From: Aralia elata
Taxonomy: Eukaryota; Streptophyta; Magnoliopsida; Apiales; Araliaceae
Length of the DNA: 64,000 nt
Reading direction: 5' to 3'
Assembly (NCBI GenBank): GCA_034770075.1
Contig: CM068380.1
Span: forward strand, 29,388,005-29,452,004
Part shown: in pieces, positions 56,366 through 64,000 of the stretch
How positions within the stretch are numbered: the stretch's first letter is position 1
Layout of the letters: the number at the start of each line of letters is the position of its first letter
Translations under genes and position numbers: made by a program
Notes under the pieces: model-generated
The model's database searches: none
The model's input: only the letters and a program-made list of their open reading frames with translations
Told to the model about the DNA's origin: nothing

Positions 56366-57730
56366 TTGAGATCACCGTACAGAATGCCCCGGCATATGAG
56401 GAAAATGTGGCAGTGGTTATCAAATGAGGTGGTGTTGACGAGGCAGCCCTGGTATCACGACATAAGGGAATATCTGAGAGACAGATCCCTTCCCGATCAG
56501 GCAAATCGGACTGAAAGGATGAGAATTCAAAAGATGGCGATGAAGTTTTACCTGAGTGGTGATTCACTTTACAAAAGGGATGCCGGGTTGGGACTGTTTG
56601 CAATGCTGTAGACGAAACACAATCCCAAAGGATTATGAATGAAAATCCATGGCGGGGTGTGTGGGCCACATATGAGTGGACCGATGTTGGCCAAAAAGAT
56701 CTTGAGGACAGGGCATTATTGGTTAACGCTGAAAGCCGATTGCGTATGATCATGTCAAACGGTGTTATCAATGCCAGGCGCACGGTAATGTGATCCATAC
56801 ACCTCCAAATGAACTGCACTGTATGACCTCCCCCTGGCCATTTTCCAATGTGGGGGAATGGATGTAATCGGACCAATAGAGCCCAAAGCAAGCAACGGGC
56901 ACCGATACATCTTCGTCATGATCGATAATAACAACAAATCGGTAGAAGCAGCCTCTTAACCCAAACTCACTCAGGAGGTCATCGACAGCTTCATCAGGAA
57001 TAAGGTCATAAGCCGATATGGGCAACCTGAGGTTGTGGTCTCCGACAATGCCAAGAATTTAAACAACGCCCTCATGAAAGGACTGTGTGACCAGTTTCAA
57101 GATTAAGCATCTCAATTCCGTCATTTACCGTCCCAAATATGAATGGGGCAGTGGAGGCGGCCAATAAGAACATCAAGAAGATCATGGCAAAAAATGTCTG
57201 CTAATCATCGGGGATGGCCAGATCTGTTACCCCTCACCTTGCTGGCATACCGAACATCAACGCGTACTTCTACAGGGGCAACCCCTTAACGCTTTGGTGT
57301 ATGGAATGGAGGCTGTTCTACCAGTCGAGGTTGAGATGGCGTCCCTCAGAATAGTGATCGACCGCTCCAGATAAGCGAAGAGGATTGGATGCAAAGTCGA
57401 TATGGACCAATTGGCCTGATTGATGAAAGGAGAGTGGGCTTGCCATTTGGCATGGTCAGCTATATCAACAGAGGATCTCTCGATCGTAAAGGAACACGAT
57501 AAAAAGATAAGACTTCGGAAGTTCAAGGAAAACGATTTGGTGTTTGAAAAGAATCATGCCTTGTCAAGACGAGGCCAAGGGGAAGTTTTGCCCCGAACTG
57601 GGAAGGGCCATTTGTGATCAAGAAAGTACTATCCGGAGGGGCCCTCATATTGCAAGAAATGGATGGTGAGGTATTTCCACAACCCCTCAATTCTGACTCG
57701 TGTGAAGCGGTTCTACGCTTAAATCATCAG
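56366..57730 (+). pseudogene. pol: Element 2 integrase, heavily frameshifted
   Basis: Pieces in all three frames: N-terminal linker with 'W-Y-H-D-I-R-E-Y-L' (56435-56480) to 'L-Y-K-R' (56560), HHCC remnants 'H-G-G-V-C-G-P-H-M-S-G' (56650-56680), catalytic core 'G-M-D-V-I-G-P-I' (first D, about 56855), 'V-V-V-S-D-N-A-K' (second D, about 57035), 'V-E-A-A-N-K-N' (E, about 57155), then C-terminal 'L-L-A-Y-R-T' (57240) and a GPF-like tail near 57600. At least six frameshifts or stops; it is not functional. Confidence 0.75.
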
Positions 57731-58243
57731 TTCCTTTTTCCCCTGAGGTGCGAAACTACGTAGGACCTGATCTTCCAACTTGTGGGGGTAGCGTAGGCAG
57801 CCATCATGGCGCGGTCCGATCCTTTTAAAAATAAATCCTTTCCCAAACCAAAACCAATTTTTCGATAGCCAGATAAAAACCTTCCTACACCCTCAAAACC
57901 TTCCCGAAACCAACTGGCCTAACCAGTTTCATCCCAGAATTACATACCCTGATCCAACCCAAACAGTTATCCAAATATCTGAGATTCAATCCGACGAAAT
58001 CAAAGGTTGTGCGGCAATATCTGTCTGTCAAATCTCCATCAGGTCTTGAGGAAAGAAAGAAGGCGAAATGTCAAAATCATGGTCAGTTGGATAAAATGAT
58101 GATCCAATGGATGGCAATGATACGACAAAAGGGGAAAATGACTAAATTTAAATGCATGTCTATATATATAAGTCGTTTTATTACAAGATTTCTCTTTCAA
58201 TAACTGATGAAACCAACATAGTCTATGCAGGAAATAAAATAAT
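57731..58243 (+). other. Element 2 spacer between pol and antisense genes
   Basis: No recognisable coding content on either strand; probably contains the 3' end of the sense coding region and the terminator area of the antisense genes. A short AT microsatellite is at 58161-58170. Confidence 0.4.
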
Positions 58244-59816
58244 CTACAAATCTGAAACTAGCCGAAGCAGGATGGACAGGGTGGTGGATAGCTCTGAAGC
58301 ATCAGCATCTCCTGCAATCTGCTGCCCCATCATATCAATACGATCCAGTAAAGCAGTAGCTCGGCTGACAGTCCCAAAATGAGCATCTACCACTGCCCTG
58401 GTCTGAAATACAATGGCCTCTCTATCGGCAAATGGCAGCATCTCTACCCGAATGGCCTCATCTCTCTCGGCCGGCAAGGGCGGCATCCCTCTCGGCTTCA
58501 GTAGTAATCAGCGCCAGGCGGAGTCGGGAATCATCAGCGACCCGACTCGGGGCATAATCGGCTGAAATGGAGTGGTCTGTGGTATCTTCTGTGAAAATCA
58601 CTCCAGAGTCATCAAAGGCCCCAGTCCGACTCAAACTAGCCGAATCCAGGTCTCCACGCAACCACTGTACGTAGGCAAATGTCTGGATGTGACAGCTCGC
58701 ACTATATTCGGCAAAGATCCTGTGATTCCAAAGCTCGTATACCTGCAATAGATCCCTCTCTGTACAGAATGATATAAGGAATCGGTATGTGGCTGCCACC
58801 CGCGGAAGGGGTGTAAATCCTGTGTCTGATCAAACTGCCCCATAACCGCCAGGGGATGATAGGTCGTCACGCCCCTTAACCCAGCAATGGGAATGAAATC
58901 CATGCCAGGCACATGAGTCAAGAAGCTCATGAAGGAGCAATATCCCGAGTAAACCAATAGATGAAAGGGGTCCTCAATGATAGACAAAAATGATGTCCAG
59001 GAGGCCACATCAGTACAACTCGCGGGACGAAGCGAAAACTGCGTGGTTATGTCATGGCTGAAGCAAAACCCTTGGCGACGGAAATGGCCGATGGGACTAA
59101 GATGACTCATGAACCACATATACAGCAAGGTCGAGCTCCCTCTGAAGAATCTTCCTCGGAAGGAACTGGCAATATGTGGCCGACATATAGGTATCCGCCA
59201 ATATCATGGGGAGAATGGTGTGATCCTCCTGAAGGGCCCTAATGGCCGCAACAATCCGCATGTCCAAGTGATCGGATCCTGCAGGCAAATACAAAACCGA
59301 GATGACACAGGCCATCAGAACGCCCACTCTCAAGGCATCCCAGCGCTCCTCGGACACGGAAAAATCACCGAGGAAAAGACGGAAGCTGTCAGGTGAGCCA
59401 AATCGGTCAATCAAGAATTGAAGAGGAACCATGTGGTCTGATGTGATTACCGGTAATAGGACAGCCCTCCGCAAACCGGTAAAAGTCAAGAATTGACGGC
59501 GCATGGAACCAACGGTAACCCTAGCACAGGGACCATCCAACGGCAGGCCGGTGAAGCGAGCATACTCCTCAAGGGTGGGGGTCAGCTCTACTGTCCCAAA
59601 CCTAAACACCTGACGGGCAGGGGCCCAACAGCTCAGAAGACCATCCACAAAGCCCGCTGGCACCCGGAAGGTTAATAAGGACCAAGAATGTCCCAAAAGA
59701 CCATCTACGATAACCCTATCTGCTGGCAGTAGACTGTCCAACCAGCGGAAGAGACTGCCAATCAACCCTGTGGGAGGAATGGAATCCAAACGAACCACGG
59801 CATCCGAGGACGACAT
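58244..59816 (-). pseudogene. Antisense gene 1: plant-mobile-domain / DUF7745-like
   Basis: Minus strand, ATG at 59816. The first frame (239 codons to 59097) is open and contains 'E-L-T-P-T-L-E-E-Y-A-R-F-T-G-L-P-L', a signature of plant retroelement-associated DUF7745/PMD-like proteins, followed by helical segments. A frameshift near 59125 moves to the frame ending at 58631 (165 codons), another near 58800 to 58799-58458, then 58486-58244, which forms a charged coiled-coil-like C-terminus (A-E-R-D-A-A-L-A). Undamaged it would be a protein of about 510 residues. Function in the element is unknown; homologues elsewhere are linked with transposons and silencing. No intron is needed. Confidence 0.6.
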
Positions 59817-60041
59817 CTGTGAAAAAATAGTATCAAAAGGACTGTGCAGGGGTCATTCTCTATCCATAAATAAAAGAGCATGCATCATACAGTTAATAAT
59901 AAACCAGGTGAATCCCATAAAAATGAAAAGAAAACTGTGCATAAATAAATAAATGAGTTCAGTACATAGTGCATAAATGAAAAAGAAATCTAAGCAGGTG
60001 CCGATACAAAAGGGCCCTATCCTATCCTGGTCTAAATAAAG
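59817..60041 (-). other. Spacer between the two antisense genes
   Basis: About 225 bp, AT-rich, with 'aataaa' runs on the plus strand; no coding content. It could hold the 3' end of antisense gene 2 and a promoter for gene 1, but nothing decides this. Confidence 0.4.
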
Positions 60042-60860
60042 TCAGTATCGTCTATGAAAGCAGGATCCTCGAACTGAATCCCCTGGAGTCGTCGAGCTCG
60101 GAGGACCAAAGTTCATATCAGGGATGTAGGGATGCGCTGTGGCATCAGATGAACTCGGGCCTGCATCATAACCTGCACCGTCAGGATCGTAGGTGTAAGC
60201 CTCCTCCGGGGCCCGGCCCAACCCCCGAATAAACAGCGACAACTGATCTACCTGACGGGTCAATGAGGCGATCTGCTCAGCGTGGGTAGGGGTCCGAACG
60301 CAGGCAGCCCATTCGGTCATCGTCACCGAGCCTGGAACCATATCTCCAAGAAAGAAAGTGGCCCGAGTCTGAGGACCGATGGTGCGGGGCACCCACCATG
60401 TACGGAATGCATCACTCGTAGTGGGACCCGTGGAAAGCATCCGACCGTCCTCCCCGGCAAGCATGATCTCCGAGGGCTGAGAATCCAGCGGCCAGAAAGT
60501 AGTGAAGGAAAGGGAGTGCGGGATGCGGATCTCCCCAGTGACGCATCTGAATGCGCGCTCTCCCAGATACATCACCCAGCCTCCAACACTCTGCAAAGTG
60601 AGGCGACGGGTGGAAAGCTCGAACTCTGGGCCGGAAGGATGCCCGTCAGCGAACCCCACAGTCAGATGCTCGGAGAGGTAGGGAATCCAGACGACGTCGG
60701 CAGCCGTGATCAACTCCAGCTGAATACGACAATGTGCAAAGCTGCCCGACACGGGGACCTCCTCCAGAGTACTGTGATGCCATCGCCGACCCCGAGGATA
60801 AGTGTCCGGGCCCAGAGTAGTGATAGGCCTCAGACATGGCAGCCGCTCGTAAGCCCAGAA

Positions 60861-60958
60861 CTGTGAATAGAAACAAGGCAAGGCATGAGTCACTATCAAA
60901 TACAGAAAAGAGATGACAGGAAAAGAAATACAGTAAGAGAGAGGAGGAGGGGACTCAC
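60861..60958 (-). other. Intron of antisense gene 2 (98 bp)
   Basis: On the minus strand: donor TTG|GTGAGTCC at 60958, pyrimidine-rich stretch, acceptor CTATTCACAG|TTCTGG at 60861. Joining keeps phase 0 and fuses L-L to F-W-A-Y-E-R as expected for the domain. Confidence 0.6.
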
Positions 60959-61620
60959 CAACAGAAAATGGTAGAAGCCGAGCCAGGCATCAGTCTGTCC
61001 CTCTGAGCGTAGACGCATGCCATGGAGGAAATAGGCAAAGGTGAATGACCCCCAGTCATAGTCACCGATGCGGTCCACGTCTCTGACCGCTCCAACGACG
61101 CTGAAACGAATAGTGGAGGAGTTGTTCCCCAGAAAACAACCCCTCATAATGGTCAGGAACAGGCGTCGTAGTAGAATGTCCCTGGTGCCCTGATCCGCGG
61201 GAATGGGCAGTGCGTACAGACCCCCAACAGCATCGACAGCCAAAGCGCCGGATCTAATGCTACGGGCCTTGAAGACCCGATCATCAGCAGCGAAGCCCAG
61301 CAAAGCTCGAACCTCCACAGGAGTGATATCAAGATCCAAGGGGACGCGGGACCCGGTAAAACTCAATGCCGGTAATGTACCTCCAGTCCCATGGGGTCAA
61401 CACGACCTCGCAGTCGAGGAGATGAAGAGACTGCGTCTGGTGGAACCATCGCTCGGATAAAGCCCTCATGTAACCCCAGGGGCACTGGCGGGGGATGATA
61501 GTGAAGAAATGTCGGAAGCCCCAAGAGTCCACCATCGCCCGATAATCACTGTGCAGGGCTTGCGTAAAGGGAATAGATGTTGAACCAGTTACCCCTCGGC
61601 TGGGTAAACTCGGGTACCTG

Positions 61621-61700
61621 GGGCAATCACCAAGGGGTCAATCCGGATAAAAAGAGAATGGGGAAATTGAGAATGAAATCAGAATAGAGCTGAAATATAC
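61621..61700 (-). other. Second intron of antisense gene 2 (about 80 bp)
   Basis: On the minus strand: donor AACGAG|GTATAT at 61700, acceptor GATTGCCCCAG|GTACCC at 61621. Confidence 0.5.
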
Positions 61701-62110
61701 CTCGTTAGCCACGAGAGATGCCGAGGGGTGACGACTAAGATCCCGACCCAAAAGATCGGGTATCTGCACAGAGGCGCCAGAAGGAGCCTGATGAGTAGAT
61801 GGAGCCGGTGTGCTGGAGGATGGCCCCTCTGCCGCGACCTCCGGAGGGACAGCCTCCTCAACGTCCGGATGACCAGGACGAATGACAGCCTCCGTCAAAC
61901 GACGAGCCTGACGGGTCCGAGGAGGAACAGGAGTGGTGCAGCCCTACGACGGCGAACACCCGAAGTCCGAGAGGCGGAGGAGCTACTGGGCGCATCACGA
62001 TCCATAGCTGGAATAGAACGGGCGAGAAAGAAGGTAAGTTTCCTTTTAAAATTATGTAATGAACATTCTAAATTTCTAGCCTCATCATATGATTAATGCA
62101 ACATGATGCA

Positions 62111-62112
<2 letters not shown>

Positions 62113-62159
<47 letters not shown>
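62113..62159 (+). repeat. Poly(A) tract (about 47 bp)
   Basis: Uninterrupted A run after 'gatgcatgt'. In the antisense transcript it would be a U-tract about 110 bp upstream of the presumed ATG. Confidence 0.95.
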
Positions 62160-62160
<1 letters not shown>

Positions 62161-62630
62161 GGCAGAGTTCCGTTTGTAAATTGAACATCCCAGGCATAAG
62201 CCAAACGTGTTTTCCATCAATCAAAGCCTCAAACAGATTTAAATTGCATTCATATGTGCGATTACATCATGTAATGCATGTTTCTCTTGCAGAAAAGGAG
62301 TAACAATATGTGGGACCCCACGCCTCATGAACATAAAATAGGACTCACATAGTTGATACATAGCATGTATATATGATGGTACATTACATAGCATTGTAAA
62401 GCATACATTTTATGTTTAAACATGTAAATAGTCAAATGTATAGCAAAACATTGACGAAATTGAAAAGTGACCGGTCAAAGTGTTACCTGTAGCGTGTAGA
62501 TCAATCCTACCGGAACAGTTTTTGCAGGAAAGTTGAAAAAATCGACAAAAAGCCCTTGCGAACAAGAAAAATCGAGAGAATCTCTTTGGATTACAAGTTG
62601 AAAGTGACAGATCTGGAGGAGCCGCGTTGG
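62160..62630 (-). other. Upstream region of antisense gene 2
   Basis: No coding content on the plus strand; a 112-codon minus frame at 62475-62813 runs through the dyads and is not taken as a gene. Probably promoter and leader of the antisense gene. Confidence 0.4.
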
Positions 62631-62712
62631 ATTTAAGGCCCGATCATGGCCGCAGATGTATCTGCGGCTGGCCGCAGATGTATCTGCGGCTGGCCGCAGA
62701 TCCATCTGCGGC
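62631..62712 (-). promoter_or_regulatory. Dyad array and TATA-like box, putative antisense promoter
   Basis: Three tandem units of GCCGCAGAT-NN-ATCTGCGGC start at 62649, 62671 and 62693, the same 22-bp period as in the LTRs. About 12 bp downstream on the minus strand is CTTAAAT (62631-62637). In the LTR the TATA-like box is 16 bp downstream of the dyads on the sense strand. The module is thus found in mirror orientation, facing the antisense gene. Confidence 0.5.
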
Positions 62713-62778
62713 TGGCCCTGGTGGGTCCCACCTTGCTCCCTTGCAGCCATTTGACGTGTTGAAGTGAAAAGTTTACGA

Positions 62779-63756
62779 GATAGGTGACCGGCGACGATAC
62801 CCGGCCCCGACATGACGATCGACCGGCGACGCTAACCGGCGATCACGAGATGGATGACCGGCGACGATAACCGGCTCCGACAAGATAACCGACCGGCGAC
62901 GATAACCGTAGGTTACGAGATGGGTGACCGGCGACGATACCCGGCCCCGACATGACGATCGACCGGCGACGATAACCGGCGATCACGAGATGGATGTCCG
63001 GCGACGATAACCGGCTCCGACAAGATAACCAACCGGCGACGATAACCGGGGGTTACGAGATGGGTGACCGGCGACGATACCCGGCCCCGACGAGACGATC
63101 GACCGGCGACGATAACCGGCGATCACGAAATGGATGTCCGGCGACGATAACCGGCTCCGACAAGATAACCAACCGGCGACGATAACCGGGGGTTACGAGA
63201 TGGGTGACCGGCGACGATACCCGGCCCCGACATGACGATCGACCGGCGACGATAACCGGCGATCACGAGATGGATGTCCGGCGACGATAACCGGCTCCGA
63301 CGGATAACCGACCGGCGACGATAACCGGAGGTTACGAGATGGGTGACCGGCGACGATACCCGGCCCCGACATGACGATCGACCGGCGACGATAACCGGCG
63401 ATCACGAGATGGATGTCCGGCGACGATAACCGGCTCCGACCGAGGACCAACCGGCGACGATAACCGGGGGTTACGAGATGGGTGACCGGCGACGATAACC
63501 GGCGATCACGAGATGGATGTCCGGCGACGATAACCGGCTCCGACAGATAACCGACCGGCGACGATAACCGGGGGTTACGAGATGGGTGACCGGCGACGAT
63601 ACCCGGCCCCGACATGACGATCGACCGGCGACGATAACCGGCGATCACGAGATGGATGTCCGGCGACGATAACCGGCTCCGACCGAGGACCAACCGGCGA
63701 CGATAACCGGGGGTTACGCGATGGGTGACCGGCGACGATACCCGGCCCCGAACGAG
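62779..63756. repeat. 140-bp higher-order satellite in Element 2
   Basis: About seven copies of the same 4 x 35-bp structure as at 23851-24832 (subunits starting ccggcgacgataaccgg), with its own variants ('gacatgacgatc', 'cgatcacgagatgga') and two shortened units near 63480 and 63545. It lies in the same place relative to the 3' LTR as in Element 1. Confidence 0.95.
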
Positions 63757-63991
63757 ACGATAGATTGAAGGAGTGAACCCAAAGACTAACGAACACGGTC
63801 AAGGGGTTGATACATTGACACTCTTACGAATGTCTTGCATGCATTGCATCTTATGTTGCATCATAAGCTATATGTGTGAGACATCATGTATGCACTGTCA
63901 TTCTTACACATTGTCATTCATGCATCGAGTGTCTATTCTTTATCCTGTTCATTTCATTTATCATTTCATAAACATGATAAAGAGGGGCAGC
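63757..63991 (+). other. Element 2 3' tail and polypurine tract
   Basis: Noncoding tail, the last about 100 bp nearly the same as in Element 1; PPT gataaagaggggcagc at 63976-63991. Confidence 0.8.
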
Positions 63992-64000
63992 TGTAGACAC
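63992..64000 (+). repeat. Element 2 3' LTR, first 9 bases
   Basis: tgtagacac, the LTR start, immediately after the PPT; the rest is beyond the window. Confidence 0.75.

Larger units (their letters stand above)
60042..62005 (-). pseudogene. Antisense gene 2: plant-mobile-domain-like with introns
   Basis: Minus strand. Likely ATG at 62005, then a S/R-rich N-terminus that needs one frameshift near 61935 to join the proline/serine-rich frame to 61701. Exon 2 (from 61620) contains 'W-G-F-R-H-F-F', 'C-E-V-V-L-T-P-W-D-W-R-Y-I-T-G-I' (the PMD-type core) and, after a frameshift near 61350, 'R-A-L-L-G-F' to 'W-L-G-F-Y-H-F-L-L'. Exon 3 (60860-60042) starts F-W-A-Y-E-R-L-P and runs 270 codons with no stop to 'C-F-H-R-R-Y'. 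Two GT-AG introns fit the minus strand only. Role in the element is unknown. Confidence 0.6.
47957..64000 (+). mobile_element. Element 2: Tat/Ogre-type Ty3/gypsy element, over 16 kb, incomplete at right edge
   Basis: 5' LTR (2095 bp), tRNA-Arg PBS, leader, gag, gag-pro with G-patch, intron-like spacer, RT, RNase H, aRNH, integrase, antisense gene block, 140-bp satellite, PPT and first 9 bp of the 3' LTR. Features matching the Tat/Ogre lineage are the large size, the tRNA-Arg PBS, aRNH, the pre-RT intron, antisense extra ORFs and 3' UTR tandem repeats. Multiple frameshifts in pol show it is no longer autonomous. If the downstream LTR belongs to another element the right border would change; the conserved 3' end makes this unlikely. 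Confidence 0.85.

Noticed and set aside
62994..63802. Many 60-166 codon frames on both strands in the CCGG satellite
   Set aside because: Repeat-derived, shared between copies at 140-bp steps, no domain.

Overview
This is a gene-poor, repeat-dense piece of a flowering-plant nuclear genome, probably a eudicot and probably pericentromeric or otherwise heterochromatic; the species cannot be fixed from the sequence. The evidence is a stack of nested LTR retrotransposons with plant-lineage signatures: tRNA-Arg, tRNA-Asp and degenerate tRNA-Met primer-binding sites, Athila-, Tat/Ogre-, Tekay-like and Angela/Tork-like proteins, 5-bp target-site duplications (TSDs), and a decayed En/Spm (CACTA) transposase. 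I see no convincing single-copy host gene, rRNA, tRNA or CRISPR array. Almost every coding region is broken by stops or frameshifts.

Layout. (1) 1-5024: non-autonomous Athila-like element C, minus strand, inserted in the 3' LTR of Ty1/copia element A. (2) 5025-32186: copia element A, minus strand, split by four further insertions with readable TSDs: Tekay-like solo LTR E1 (8227-10985, ggtat), solo LTR F (11828-16416, attct) which itself holds Athila-type solo LTR G (11948-13279, cctgg), and a young Tat/Ogre-type element, here Element 1 (16516-27428, cccat). (3) 32187-36478: Athila-type element D1 (gag, protease, start of RT, 5' LTR), the host of copia A. (4) 36484-40500: CACTA transposase remnant, a decayed K/E-rich ORF, an integrase fragment and an RT fragment (D2). 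(5) 40501-45452: copia B, a second copy of copia A sitting at the same position of the same host RT. (6) 45503-47956: tail and 3' LTR of a Tekay-like chromovirus (E2). (7) 47957-64000: a large Tat/Ogre-type element, Element 2, with 5' LTR, gag, protease with G-patch, intron, RT, two RNase H domains, integrase, two antisense plant-mobile-domain-like genes, a 3' satellite array and the first 9 bases of the 3' LTR.

How the parts work together. In Element 2 the sense strand carries the retrotransposition genes. The 3' third carries an antisense transcription block (62005 down to 58244) whose introns read GT-AG only on the antisense strand. Upstream of that block lie three copies of a 22-bp-period dyad that also sits just upstream of the TATA-like box in the LTR. 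Element 1 is a scrambled deletion derivative of the same lineage: it keeps LTRs, PBS, leader, PPT and the 140-bp satellite but has lost gag, protease, RT and the antisense genes.

The most interesting signal is general. Several different LTR families here (Tat, Tekay-like, Athila-like) carry a cluster of short GC-rich inverted repeats in the LTR, and in four of them it lies shortly upstream of a TATA-like box. Sequences differ among families, but the arms change together so that symmetry is kept. A related cassette also sits in the leader of copia A.
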